Assembly: GCF_003001935.1 (NCBI RefSeq)
Contig: NZ_PVNG01000020.1
Coordinates: 62,001-126,000 of the forward strand
Length of the DNA: 64,000 nt
Direction: 5' to 3'
DNA from: Nonomuraea fuscirosea
GTDB taxonomy: Bacteria; Actinomycetota; Actinomycetes; Streptosporangiales; Streptosporangiaceae
Shown here in pieces: positions 1 through 11,810 of the stretch (the stretch's first letter is position 1; every line of letters begins with the position of its first letter). The notes under the pieces are model-generated. The model made no database searches and was not told the origin of the DNA. It saw only the letters and a program-made list of their open reading frames with translations. The translations under genes were made by a program, and so were the position numbers.

Positions 1-783
1 GCCCGCGACGAACTCCTTCTTGCCCGCGATCTGCGCGATCTTCTCCAGCGCGGTCTTCACGCTCGGGTCGGTCCACGGGATCTCGTGCTTGGAGAGCTTG
101 TCGTAGTTCTCCGGGCCCGCGGTGGACAGGTAGACGTTCTCGAAGAGGTCGGTCAGCGTCCAGCCGGAGGCGCCGCAGAGCGAGAACGGCGCGGTGCCGG
201 AGTCGGCCAGGGTCTGCGCCGACTTCACCAGCTCGTCCCAGGTGGTGGCCGGCTGCACGCCCGCCTCCTCGAAGGCCGACGAGCGGTACCAGACCAGCGA
301 CTTGTGCGCCGCCTTGATCAGCACGCCGTAGACCTGCCCGTCGACGGAGCCGAGCTCCTTCCAGTACGGGGTGTAGTTGGCGTCGATCTCCTTGGTGACG
401 TCGGCGGACAGCGGCTTGAGCGCCTTCTGCTCCGCGTACTGCTGCACCAGGCCCGGCTGCGGCAGGATCGCCACGTCCGGCGGGTTGTTGCCCTGGATGC
501 GCGGGCCCAGGTAGGCGCCCGTGTCCTCGCCGGTGGAGGCGTAGGTGACCTCGGCGCCGGTCTTGTCGGCGAAAGCCTTGAGCACCTGCTCGAAGTTCTT
601 CTGCTCCGCCCCGGTCCACTTGGCGGCGACTTCGAGCTTCACACCCTGGAGCGTCTTGTCGCCTCCGCCGGTGGCGGGCGCCGACGCAGACGCGGTGGGC
701 TCGGTGGTCGTCGGCGCGTTACCGCAGGCGGCGACGGCTACCGCGAGCCCGGCCAGGATCGCTGCTGCTCTGCCTTTTCGCAT
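1..783 (-). CDS. Carbohydrate ABC transporter substrate-binding lipoprotein (AglE-like), partial
   Basis: Captures a sugar outside the membrane for an ABC importer. The protein begins MRKGRAAAILAGL and has a lipobox ending VAVAAC at residue 20, so it should be a lipid-anchored lipoprotein. A Thr/Ser/Ala-rich linker leads into a type-1 sugar-binding fold containing KWTGAEQKNF and YASTGEDTGAYLGPRIQG, which I associate with alpha-glucoside-binding AglE proteins. The C-terminus lies beyond the left edge; 261 codons are visible. ATG is chosen because a GTGAGG ribosome site overlaps the stop of the upstream gene and only 8 bases separate the two genes. Permease genes would be expected further left. 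Sugar specificity is inferred. Confidence 0.85.
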   Translation of the reverse strand, partial: MRKGRAAAILAGLAVAVAACGNAPTTTEPTASASAPATGGGDKTLQGVKLEVAAKWTGAEQKNFEQVLKAFADKTGAEVTYASTGEDTGAYLGPRIQGNNPPDVAILPQPGLVQQYAEQKALKPLSADVTKEIDANYTPYWKELGSVDGQVYGVLIKAAHKSLVWYRSSAFEEAGVQPATTWDELVKSAQTLADSGTAPFSLCGASGWTLTDLFENVYLSTAGPENYDKLSKHEIPWTDPSVKTALEKIAQIAGKKEFVAG

Positions 784-791
784 GGCTTGCC

Positions 792-2039
792 TCACTGGGT
801 TCTGATGATCTCTTCGAGTTCTGACTTCATGGAGGCCGCGACGTCGTCGGCGGACTCCGGAGAGGGGTTGCCCAGCGCCTTGGCGACCGAACTGGCGATC
901 ACCAGGCTGAGCTGGTTGTAGTTGGCGCTCACCGGCCGCGCCCTGGCGGCGAGGATGCTCTCCTTGAGGACGGGCAGGTAGGGGAAACGCTTGATGAGCT
1001 CGGGGTCGTCGTAGAGCTCGGTCCACACGGGCGGGAACGAGCCCTCGGTGAGGACCCGGCGCTCGTTCTCCAGGCTCGTGAAGTAGCGGATGAACTCCTG
1101 GGCGGTGTGCTGGTGCTTGGAGTAGGCGCTGATGGCGAGGTTCGCGCCGCCCAGCGTGCTGGAACCGGGGCCGTTGAGACCGGGCAGCCGGGTCACGCCC
1201 AGCTTGCGGCCCAGCTCGGCCTTGGCCGGTCCGTACGCGTGCGGCCAGTTCCTGGCGAAGGCCAGCCGGCCCTCCTGGAAGGCCAGGCGCGACTCCTCCT
1301 CCTTGTAGCTCAGCGACTCCTTGGGGATCCAGCCCTCGCGCAACCCCTGGAGCAGGAAGTCGAGCGCGGTGCCGCCCTTGACGGGGTCGAGGGTGACCTC
1401 GGTTCCGTCCTGGCTGACGATCTGCCCGCCGGCCGACTGCACGGCCTCGGAGAAGTTGACCGTGAGCCCCTCGTAGGCAAGAAACTGCCCCGCATAGCCC
1501 CCTATGTTGTGCTTTTTCGTGATTTGTCGGGATTGGTGGCGAAGCTCGGCCCACGTTCTGGGCGGCTTGCGCACCAGGTCCGTCCGGTAGTAGAGCAACC
1601 CGGCGTTGCTCGTGTACGGGACGGCCCAGAGCTTGTTCTTGTAGATCGCCGTCTCCACGACGGGCGGCAGGAACCTGTCGAGCGGGAACAACCCGCGCTC
1701 CAGGGGGATGATCCAGCCGTTCTCCGCGAATTCGGCGGTCCACACGACGTCGAGCCCCAGCACGTCGTAGCGGCTGCTGCGGGCCTGGAGGTTGGCCCCG
1801 ATCTGGGCGCGCTGCTCGTCGGCGGCCTCGGGCAGCTCCAGCAGCGTCACCTTCTCGGCCGGGTGGGCCTGGTTCCAGCGATCCAGCAGGGGTTGCAGGT
1901 ACGCCGTGGTGTCGCGTCCGGTGGCGAACGTGATCGGGCCTGTGCCGCCCGTCCCGGTCTCGCCGCCGCCCTCGTCGCCCGTCGCCGCGCATCCGGCCGC
2001 CAGGGCGACGGCCAGCAGCACCGGCAGCGAGCGAAGCAC
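792..2039 (-). CDS. Trehalose/maltose-type ABC transporter substrate-binding lipoprotein
   Basis: A 415-residue extracellular solute-binding protein. The N-terminus MLRSLPVLLAVALAAGC is a lipoprotein signal with lipobox LAAGC (Cys17), followed by a Gly/Thr/Glu linker. The mature part has the sugar-binding pattern DVVWTAEFAENGW, VPYTSNAGLLYYRTDL and FARNWPHAYGPAKAELG, resembling LpqY/ThuE-type trehalose-binding proteins. It is the first gene of a minus-strand operon with a second, different binding protein 8 bases downstream. The promoter should lie in the 129-base divergent gap shared with the PadR gene. The family is clear; trehalose as ligand is inference, supported only loosely by treS nearby. 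Confidence 0.85.
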   Translation of the reverse strand: MLRSLPVLLAVALAAGCAATGDEGGGETGTGGTGPITFATGRDTTAYLQPLLDRWNQAHPAEKVTLLELPEAADEQRAQIGANLQARSSRYDVLGLDVVWTAEFAENGWIIPLERGLFPLDRFLPPVVETAIYKNKLWAVPYTSNAGLLYYRTDLVRKPPRTWAELRHQSRQITKKHNIGGYAGQFLAYEGLTVNFSEAVQSAGGQIVSQDGTEVTLDPVKGGTALDFLLQGLREGWIPKESLSYKEEESRLAFQEGRLAFARNWPHAYGPAKAELGRKLGVTRLPGLNGPGSSTLGGANLAISAYSKHQHTAQEFIRYFTSLENERRVLTEGSFPPVWTELYDDPELIKRFPYLPVLKESILAARARPVSANYNQLSLVIASSVAKALGNPSPESADDVAASMKSELEEIIRTQ

Positions 2040-2082
2040 TGTTACCTCCGCATTGGGATCGGTTTACATACGTGTTAGGTAG

Positions 2083-2100
2083 ATGCATTCATGTTATGCA
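2083..2100. promoter_or_regulatory. Inverted repeat in divergent SBP/PadR intergenic region
   Basis: TGCAT (2084-2088) and ATGCA (2096-2100) form an inverted repeat separated by seven bases, in an AT-rich gap between the divergent lipoprotein operon and the PadR gene. A GTAACG-type direct repeat follows at about 2133-2148. Position and symmetry suit an operator, perhaps for PadR autoregulation, but no binding protein is shown and the arms are short. Confidence 0.25.
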
Positions 2101-2168
2101 CACCTGTAATCTGTAGGTCAACGGATAACTCTGTAACGCGTACGTAACATGAGCGGGGAGGTGGAGCG

Positions 2169-2671
2169 GTGCGGCCGCACCTGCTGGCACTTCTGGCGAA
2201 GGAGCCGGCTCATGGCTACGAGCTGAAACAGGCCCTGGAGCAGACCTTCGGCAGCGCCTATCCCTCCCCCAACATCGGTCAGATATACGTCACCCTCGGC
2301 CGGCTGGAGAAGGACGGTCTGATCAGGGTGGTCGACGTCGAGCAGTCCAACCGGCCCAACAAGAAGGTCTACTATCTGACCGCCAAGGGTCGTGAGGTGC
2401 TCGAAGCCTGGGTCGACGAGCCGACCGAGGGTCCGAGGGTGCGTGACGAGTTCTTCATGAAGCTCGTGCTCGCCCCGCTCACCGGCATCGCCGACCGGAT
2501 GGCGCTGATCAGCCGGCAGCGCCGCCACTATCTGTCGCTCATGAGCGACCTCAACGACATCCTGGCCCGTACGCCCGACACGGATCGGGTGGCGATGCTG
2601 CTCATCGAAGGGGCGATGTTGCACCTGCAGGCCGACCTTGACTGGCTGGAGCGATGCCAGGAGGATCTGGC

Positions 2672-2675
<4 letters not shown>
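2169..2675 (+). CDS. PadR family transcriptional regulator
   Basis: A 168-residue PadR-family repressor. The winged-helix DNA-binding domain spans about residues 1-80, with LLALLAKEPAHGYELKQAL, then IYVTLGRLEKDGLI and the wing KVYYLTAKGREVLEAW. The C-terminal helical part is the PadR-typical dimerisation region. The start is GTG after a strong GGGGAGGTGG ribosome site. Its stop overlaps the ATG of the ABC ATPase (ATGA), so it is probably the first gene of a three-gene operon and regulates the exporter encoded with it. PadR regulators often control drug- or stress-responsive exporters; the inducer here is unknown. Confidence 0.9.
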
Positions 2676-3396
<721 letters not shown>

Positions 3397-3400
<4 letters not shown>

Positions 3401-5650
3401 GCGCGTCTCTGGCGGGAAGCCGGTGGATCAGGGCCGACCTGCGGGCCAGGAAGGGCCAGGCGGTGCTGACCGTGCTGACCGTGGCCGGGATCGTCGCCGC
3501 GCTGATCACCGCGGCGACCCTGCTCGAAGACGGCACCAACCCGTGGCGCACCCTGTTCGCCCAGACCGACGGGGCCCACGTCTGGCTGCACACCAAGGAC
3601 AGCCCCCAGGTGGCCCTGGGCGGCATCGACGGCGTCACCCAGACCGTGGGCCCGTACCGGTCGGCGCCCGTCACCGTGGCGCAGGACGGCAAGAAGGAGC
3701 CGGCCTCGCTGCGCGCGATGCCGGCCACCCCGCCGCAGGTGGCCCATCCCGTGGTGGCCGAGGGCCGGTGGCTCGACCCAGCCCAGCCCGACGGGGCCGT
3801 GGTCGAGCGCTCCTTCGCCGCCTCGCTGGGGCTGCGGATCGGCGCGTCGTTCACCATCATCGCGATCAGCGGCGAGCGCCACACCCTCTACGTACGCGGC
3901 ATCGCCGACTCCGCCGACCAGGGCTTCTACCCCGAGTGGACGCCCGGCCTGGCCTACGTGCTGCCCATCATGCTCGACCGGATCGAGCCCATGCTCGGCC
4001 GCAGCGAGTGGGTGACCGGGCTGCGCCTGGCCGACCCCGAGGCGTCCCAGGTGGTCTCGCAGCGCGTGGTCGTCATGCTGGAGGACCGCCTCCAGCGCGT
4101 CTACACCTGGCGCGAGGTCAGAGCCGCCATGGAGCTGGACAACCGGCTGCTGGGCACCCTGCTCGCGCTGTTCGGCGTGGTCGGCCTGGTGGCCGCCGCG
4201 CTCGCGCTGGCCAACGCGGCCGGCGGCCGGGTGCTCGGCCAGTTGCGTGACCTGGCCACGCTCAAGTCGATGGGCTTCACCCGGGGCCAGATCGCGCTGC
4301 TGCTCCTGGTCGAGCACGGCGCCCTGGGCCTGCTGGGGGTGGCGATCGGCGCGCTGGCGGGCTGGGGCGTGATGGCGGCGATGCTCGGCGCGACCTCCGT
4401 GGCGCCCATCCCCGTGCTGGCCATCGTCGCGGGCACGGCCCTGACGGTGCTGGCCGCCGTCGGAGTGCCGGCGTTGCGGGGCGGGCGCACGCCGCCCATC
4501 CCCGACGTGCCCACCGCGCCGCCCAGGGGCCGCCTGTCCCGGCTGGCCCGGCTGGCCCTGCTCGTCCGCCTGCCTCCCGCCCTCGTGCTCGGCACCAGAG
4601 ACGCCTTCACCCGGCGGGTGCCGGCCTTCCTGACCGCGTTCGGCCTGGCCGTGCCGATGATGATGATCACCATCGGGCTCGGCGTGTGGGCCACGCTGGA
4701 CAACTTCCTGGCCCATCCCGAGCAGGTGGGCCAGCACGCCGGCCTCTATGCCAGGCCGGGCAAGATCGAGGCGGCCGAGGCCGAACGGCTCGTCAGGGCC
4801 GACAAGGACGTGGCCGCCGTCTATCCGGGCACCGACGTCAACGCGCTGGCCCCGGGCGAGGCCCGGTCGGTCAGGGTGCGGGCGATCGGCAGCTCGACGC
4901 AGCCGTACCCGTTCCCCGTGGTCGAGGGCCGCGAGTACGGCCGCCAGGGCGAGGCGGTGGCCGGCCAGGGCCTGCTGGACCTGTTAGGGGTCAGGATCGG
5001 TGACCGGGTGCGGCTCACCGTGGGCGGCACCCCGCTGATCGTCAGGATCGTCGGCAGGACCGTCGAGCCCGAGCAGGACGGCGAGGTGCTCTCGGTGGGG
5101 CTGGACAGCCTGGCGGCCAAGGACTCGGTGCCGCCGGAGTTCTACGCGCTGGCCCTCAAGCCGGGCGCCGACCCGTCGGAGGTGCGCGGCCGGCTGCTGG
5201 CGGAGTCGAAGGAGGGTCTGGACGTGCAGGCCGCGGTCAACCCGGCCGACCGGCTGGCGATCATCAGAGTGGTGATCGTGGCGCTGATCGCCGTGCTGAC
5301 CCTCATCGGCCTGGCCAACCTGCTCACCGCCAGCGCGCTCGGCCTGCGCGACCACGCGTTCGACCTGGCCGTGCTCAAGGCCATGGGGCTGACCCCGCGA
5401 CAGGTCATGGCCACGCTCGTGACCGGCACGGGCCTGCTGGTCGTGCTCGGCATCGGCGTGGGCGCCGCGGCCGGTGTCTCCGTCGTCACCGGCCTGATCG
5501 ACCTTCAGGGCCACACCAGCGGGGTCGGCGCGGGCATCGGCCGCGCGCCGTCGCCGCTGACGGTGACTGTGACGGTGCTGGTGGCCGTGGGCACGGCGCT
5601 CGCGGTCGCGCTCATCCCGGCGCGCCGCGCGGCCCGTGCCCAGGTGCCCG

Positions 5651-5664
<14 letters not shown>
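3397..5664 (+). CDS. FtsX-like permease family ABC transporter permease
   Basis: A 755-residue membrane protein, partner of the preceding ATPase. Topology by eye: an N-terminal membrane helix (about 20-43), a large extracellular MacB-type domain, three helices in the first FtsX block (about 255-365, with LATLKSMGFTRGQIALLL), another helix near 410-425, a second extracellular domain, and a final FtsX block (about 625-750, with LAVLKAMGLTPRQVM). The duplicated FtsX block is typical of actinobacterial one-protein permeases. GTG start overlaps the ATPase stop. The last 14 bases overlap the convergent treS gene. Substrate unknown; export of a lipid, peptide or antibiotic, or cell-envelope signalling, are the family options. 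Confidence 0.88.
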
Positions 5665-7363
<1,699 letters not shown>

Positions 7364-7626
7364 TATGTCGCTCACAGGAAGAGATGTGGGCAGGACGAAG
7401 TCACCGGTTGCCCCGGCGTTGTTATCTGGTGACCGCGCCGCGTGGAGTCGTCATCCCTGCGAACTCCATGCCCTCGGACGGAACCTGATTTGTGATCTGG
7501 TGCCCGTTTGTGCGGCGCTTACGGGCCGAACACTACCAGCCCGTTGGCTTTCCGGAACCCGCTTCTGCTGTGCGACGGTTAATACCCGGGAGATCCGTAT
7601 GTAATCGCCCTGTTACCGAGAGTTCA

Positions 7627-9261
7627 CTAAAAAGGTGTGGCCAGGTCCGAGAGGTCGCCTTCGAAGTCGTTCAGCCACAGTCCGAACAGCACAAGACCGC
7701 GCACCCAGAATCGATCGTTCCAGCCGTTGAACCTGGTCAGGGCGTCCGGCCCGCCGGCGACCACCTCGTGCAGCTCGTCCGACAGCAGCCCCGGCACCCG
7801 GCTCACCACGACCTCCAGCATGCGGTGCGCATAATTTCGGGCAGGCGCCGCCGTGGAACGCAGCGGCACCCGCCGCAGCGGCTGCTTGACCACGTTCGTG
7901 GAGGGCAGCGCGGCCACCCGCGGGTTGGCCGCGTGCAGCACCTCGCGGTAGAAGCGGCCCTTGTCCTTGCGGGCCACGCCGACCGACAGCGCCGCGTCGA
8001 AGAACTCCGGATGGATGAACGGCGCCGCGAACGACGCCTCAGGGCCCACCAGGTTGACCGCCGAGCGCGCGATGCCCCGCACGGTTCTGGTGTGCAGCAC
8101 CGACAGGGGCAGCTCGGCCCGGTGCCCGTGCAGCATGGAGGTGGCGGTGGCGAACTGCTCGCGTACGGTCTCCTCCATCCACTGGGCCGCCGCCTTGGAC
8201 AGGAACGGCTGCGTCGGCTGCCCGAGCGACAGGGAGCCCAGCACGGCCGCCGAGCGCTCCTCCTGCGTGGTGGCCTCCAGGGCGGCCCCGCTGACCATGA
8301 AGTTCTTCAGCAGCGGCCCTCCGGCCAGGCCGTCGACCAGGATGCGGCCCGCGCCGTGCACCTCCTTGGCGAAGGGCGCGTACCAGGCGTGGTGCGGCGT
8401 CAGGTATTCGAGCCTGCGCGCCACCTCCATCGCGTCCTCGGGGTAGGCGGCCGCGTCCTGGGTGATCACCCGGTGCGCGATGCCCAGCTCCCTGGTGATC
8501 GACCTGGCGAACGCGATGTCGGTGTCGGTGCCGTCGTCGGGACTGGTCGTCCACGACTCCACGTCCATGCCCCTGGCGCTGGCCACGCTCGCCAGCAGCC
8601 GCGAGTCGTAGCCGCCGCTGACGGGCACCAGGAGTTTGCGGCCGTCGTAGTCCTCGTAGACCCGGTGCAGCAGCTCGACGATCTCTTCCGGGCTGATCCA
8701 CCTCTCGAACGGCTCCGTGCGCAGCCAGCGCGGCAGCAGCCGCTCCGTGGACAGCCGGCCGTCCTCGCAGACCAGCGCGCTCGCCCCCGGCAGGCGCTTG
8801 ATCTCGCTGTACGGCGTCGCCTCGCCCAGCGGGAAGGTGACCTGGAGGATCGAGGCCCACGCCGACCAGTCGATCGCGACGGGCACCAAATTCAGCAGGG
8901 GCTGGATCAGGGAGGAGAAGTAGACCGCCTCGCCCAGGCGCACGTAGTAGAGGTCGACCAGGCCCAGCGCGCCGGTGTGCAGCGTCACCCGCCGCCCGTC
9001 GCCGATCAGCCCAGGCGTCTCGTACGTCTCCGCGACCGTCATCCACTCGTCGGCCGCCTTGGGCCTGCGCTCGCCCCAGGCGAACGCGAAGGCGTGGCCC
9101 GCGCGGTGGTACGGCGGCAGCGGCATGGAGCTGTACAGCGTCGCCTCGGGCGACTGCAGGGCCGGAAGCACCTTCGGCCCTGAGGCTGTCAGCTTGCCGA
9201 GTACGGCGGCGTCGATCCGGCCGAGAGCGCCACAGATATAGGGCCTTACATTGAACTGCAC
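7627..9261 (-). CDS. Asparagine synthase-like protein with degenerate glutaminase domain
   Basis: A 544-residue protein of the asparagine-synthetase superfamily. The AMP-forming PP-loop VPVSGGYDSRLL (SGGYDS at 215-220) is intact, so carboxylate adenylation and amide formation are plausible. The N-terminal half retains the late glutaminase-fold pattern (LGLVDLYYVRLGEAVYFSS, then IKRLPGAS). It does not begin Met-Cys: the first Cys is residue 10 in YICGALG, and I see no clear NGE/DTE elements. It may therefore use ammonia or another amine, as in lasso-peptide cyclases and beta-lactam synthetases. GTG start after AAGGGATGAG. Divergent from a glycosyltransferase gene 70 bases away, suggesting a surface-glycan role. 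Substrate unknown. Confidence 0.75.
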   Translation of the reverse strand: MQFNVRPYICGALGRIDAAVLGKLTASGPKVLPALQSPEATLYSSMPLPPYHRAGHAFAFAWGERRPKAADEWMTVAETYETPGLIGDGRRVTLHTGALGLVDLYYVRLGEAVYFSSLIQPLLNLVPVAIDWSAWASILQVTFPLGEATPYSEIKRLPGASALVCEDGRLSTERLLPRWLRTEPFERWISPEEIVELLHRVYEDYDGRKLLVPVSGGYDSRLLASVASARGMDVESWTTSPDDGTDTDIAFARSITRELGIAHRVITQDAAAYPEDAMEVARRLEYLTPHHAWYAPFAKEVHGAGRILVDGLAGGPLLKNFMVSGAALEATTQEERSAAVLGSLSLGQPTQPFLSKAAAQWMEETVREQFATATSMLHGHRAELPLSVLHTRTVRGIARSAVNLVGPEASFAAPFIHPEFFDAALSVGVARKDKGRFYREVLHAANPRVAALPSTNVVKQPLRRVPLRSTAAPARNYAHRMLEVVVSRVPGLLSDELHEVVAGGPDALTRFNGWNDRFWVRGLVLFGLWLNDFEGDLSDLATPF

Positions 9262-9331
9262 CGGATCTCATCCCTTCGAGACGCTTCCCGCAAAAGAGTA
9301 TCCTTTGCCGGGCTGAGAGAGCGGAGGTCCA

Positions 9332-11176
9332 GTGTCCACAGAGCTTGAAAGCACGCGCCGGGCGTTGCGTGAGGCCGTGTCCCAGGCCGAACGGGCGGCC
9401 GAGCTGGCCAGGCTGCTGGACGCCGCCCAGGCCAGGCTGGCAGCGGCGGAGCAGCACGCCGAGGAGGTCAAGGCGCTGGCAGAGCAGCTGAGCGAGGCCG
9501 AGGAGCGGCTCGCCGCCGAGCAGGCGGCGGCCGACAAGCTGCGCAAGGAGCTGGCCGAGCAGCGCTTCCAGGCCGAGGTGGCCAACTGGAAGCTGTCGTC
9601 GATCAAGGTCGCCCGCTGGAACCGGCTCGGCGACGCGATCAAGAGCGGCAAGAGCAACCCGGTGCGCCTGGCCAAGGGCCTCAAGGGCGCCGCGAAGCCG
9701 GTCAAGCGGCCCAGCGCGCCCAAGCGCAGGCCCGTGGCCGCCGGCAAGCCCAAGGACGAGCGCCCAGGCGCGGCGTTCCAGGCCACCAGCACCACCAGGA
9801 CGCTCGGCGGCGCCTCCTTCAAGCTCAAGCCGTTCCGGGTGCCGACCGGCCCCAACACGCGCCCGCACCTGACCGCCGCGGTGATCGCCGACCCGCACGC
9901 CGAGGCGCTGCTGCGCTACGAGTGGCGGCAGACCACCGGGTTCACGCCCCGCGACTTCGCCAGGGTGCTGCCCCTCGAAGTGCCCCACCTGCTGGTCGTC
10001 GAGTCCGTCACGCAGGGCCCGTGGGCCGGGGAGATCACCGGCGAGCCGGGCGAGGGGCTCAAGGCGCTGCTCGCCTGGTGCGCCGAGCGCGGCATCCGCA
10101 CGGTCTTCTGGCACACCGGCGGCGACGTGGCCGCCTACGCCGCCGCGGCCGACCTGTTCGAGCACCGCTTCACCACCGACCTGACCGTGGCCTGGCCGCG
10201 GCTGCAGTTCGGGGTGCAGCCCCGGGTGCACAACCCGCTGCCGCTGGCCGGGGGCCGCATCGACCGCGTGCTCACGCTCGACCAGCTCCTGCCGGGCCAC
10301 CTGGCCTACCCCGACGTCCTGACCTCCTACCGCTGGCCCGCCGCCGCCGACTGCCCGCCGGGCACCCCGCAGTGGCGGCTGGCCGAGATCGCGGCCTGCG
10401 GCACGCCCATCGGCACCGAGGACGACTCGCGGCGGGCGCACGTGGCGCTGCGGCGGGCGTACTCGATGGGCACGATGAGCGAGCGCATCGACGAGCTGCT
10501 CGACGCCGTCGGCCTGCCCAGCGCGCGGCCCACGCTCAACACCTCCGTGCTGCTGCCCATCCTCGACCCGTTCCTGATGGAGCACGCGCTCGCCCAGGTC
10601 GCCAGGCAGTCGGGCGTCGACCAGCTCATCGTCATCGGGCCGCCGGAGGCCGAGCTGCGGGCCCGCGACGTGCTGCCGGACGTGGAGGTCGTCTACCGCC
10701 GCCCGCAGCCGGCCATGACCGAGGGCGCGATGCTCAACGCCGGCATCGACCTGTGCGAGGCCGACCTCGTCGCGGTCATGGACCCGCGCGACGTCTACGG
10801 CCCCCACTACCTGTCGGACCTGCGCCGGGCCTTCCTGTTCAGCACCGCCGACATCGTCGGCAAGGCCGCCTTCTACGCCCACCTGCGCAAGCCCCAGGCC
10901 ACGCTGCTCAAGCAGCCGGACGCCGAGTACTCCTACCTGCCCGAGATCACCGGCGGCACCCTCCTGGCCAGGCGCAACACCCTGCGCGAGCTGGGCTTCG
11001 CCGACCTCACGGAGGGCTGGGACGAGGTCCTGATGCGGCAGTGCCGTACGGACGGGATCAAGGTGTTCTCCGCGGACCGGTTCGGCTACGTGCGGGTGCG
11101 CGACGAGGACCGCTGGCTGCTCGGGGCGGCCCACCTGGTCGAATACGGCTCGGCCGAGCCGCACGCGCTCATCTAG
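9332..11176 (+). CDS. Coiled-coil / CgeB-like / GT2-like glycosyltransferase fusion
   Basis: A 614-residue soluble protein. Residues 1-95 are an Ala/Glu-rich coiled coil, and about 100-150 a Lys/Pro-rich basic linker. About 155-395 resembles the spore-protein CgeB/YkvP fold (LLVVESVTQGPW, LLAWCAERGIRTVFWHTGG, LFEHRFTTD). About 400-614 resembles a GT-A glycosyltransferase; MDPRDVYGPHYLSDL aligns by eye with the Asp-rich metal motif and following residues of the protein at 14795-15880. GTG start is supported by GGAGG seven bases upstream. Likely builds or decorates a surface glycan; donor and acceptor unknown. No membrane segment. Confidence 0.7.
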   Translation: MSTELESTRRALREAVSQAERAAELARLLDAAQARLAAAEQHAEEVKALAEQLSEAEERLAAEQAAADKLRKELAEQRFQAEVANWKLSSIKVARWNRLGDAIKSGKSNPVRLAKGLKGAAKPVKRPSAPKRRPVAAGKPKDERPGAAFQATSTTRTLGGASFKLKPFRVPTGPNTRPHLTAAVIADPHAEALLRYEWRQTTGFTPRDFARVLPLEVPHLLVVESVTQGPWAGEITGEPGEGLKALLAWCAERGIRTVFWHTGGDVAAYAAAADLFEHRFTTDLTVAWPRLQFGVQPRVHNPLPLAGGRIDRVLTLDQLLPGHLAYPDVLTSYRWPAAADCPPGTPQWRLAEIAACGTPIGTEDDSRRAHVALRRAYSMGTMSERIDELLDAVGLPSARPTLNTSVLLPILDPFLMEHALAQVARQSGVDQLIVIGPPEAELRARDVLPDVEVVYRRPQPAMTEGAMLNAGIDLCEADLVAVMDPRDVYGPHYLSDLRRAFLFSTADIVGKAAFYAHLRKPQATLLKQPDAEYSYLPEITGGTLLARRNTLRELGFADLTEGWDEVLMRQCRTDGIKVFSADRFGYVRVRDEDRWLLGAAHLVEYGSAEPHALI

Positions 11177-11186
11177 AGTCGTCCGC

Positions 11187-11810
11187 ATGACGCCCGAGGA
11201 GCTGGCCGCGGTGCTCGGGGAGCCGCCGGCGCCCGAGGGCACGTGGGAGCGCGAGGCCGTCTACGTCTCGGCCGCCGCGCTGCGGCGGGGCCTGGACGCG
11301 GCGGAACTGGCCGAACGGGTGCGGGCGCTCGGCGGGGTCGGCTCGGTGGAGGTGCGCGGGAAGGGGTTCCTGCGGATCGTCGTGACCGTGCCGGGCGACC
11401 TGCTGCGGTCGGCGCCCGTACGCCCGCCGTTCTCGCCCGCGTGGCCGGACTTTCCCCGTACGTGGGACAACCCCGGATTCGTGGTCCGGTACGGGCACGC
11501 GCGCGCCAGCGCCGCGCTGAGGTGGGCCCGCGAGCTGGGGGTGCCCGAGTCCGGGTTCGCGGCCGGGCTGCTCGACGACCCCTGGCACCGCCGGGTGCTG
11601 CGGGCGCTGGCCGAGCTGCCCGGACGGCTGGTCAGCAGGGAGCCCGGCTGGGAGAGCTACCTGCTGCGGCTGGCGCTGGCCTACCACGACGCTCACGAGC
11701 GGGCTCCGGCCGTTCCGGTGGGGGACGAGGAGCCGGGTCCTGTGCACACGGCGCGGGTGCGGGTGGCGGCGGCCGTGCGCGAGGTCCTGCCGGGCCCGGA
11801 CCGTCTGTAA
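11187..11810 (+). CDS. ArgS-derived protein lacking the catalytic core (DALR anticodon-binding domain)
   Basis: A 207-residue protein built from the two ends of arginyl-tRNA synthetase. Residues about 10-75 resemble the ArgS N-terminal tRNA-binding domain (VGSVEVRGKGFLRIVVTV). About 95-205 resemble the DALR anticodon-binding domain (NPGFVVRYGHARASAALRWA). The class I catalytic core with its HIGH and KMSKS motifs is missing, so it cannot charge tRNA. It sits immediately before lysA, exactly where argS stands in the conserved actinobacterial order, so it is probably a remodelled argS copy with the real synthetase elsewhere. The frame is intact with normal codon use, so it looks maintained. ATG at 11187; role unknown, perhaps tRNA-Arg binding. 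Confidence 0.72.
   Translation: MTPEELAAVLGEPPAPEGTWEREAVYVSAAALRRGLDAAELAERVRALGGVGSVEVRGKGFLRIVVTVPGDLLRSAPVRPPFSPAWPDFPRTWDNPGFVVRYGHARASAALRWARELGVPESGFAAGLLDDPWHRRVLRALAELPGRLVSREPGWESYLLRLALAYHDAHERAPAVPVGDEEPGPVHTARVRVAAAVREVLPGPDRL

Noticed and set aside
8039..11242. A 1067-codon open frame on the minus strand across the glycosyltransferase and asparagine-synthase-like genes
   Set aside because: It overlaps two convincing genes in another frame, has Gln/Arg/Gly/Val-biased composition typical of GC-rich antisense frames, and shows no domain.
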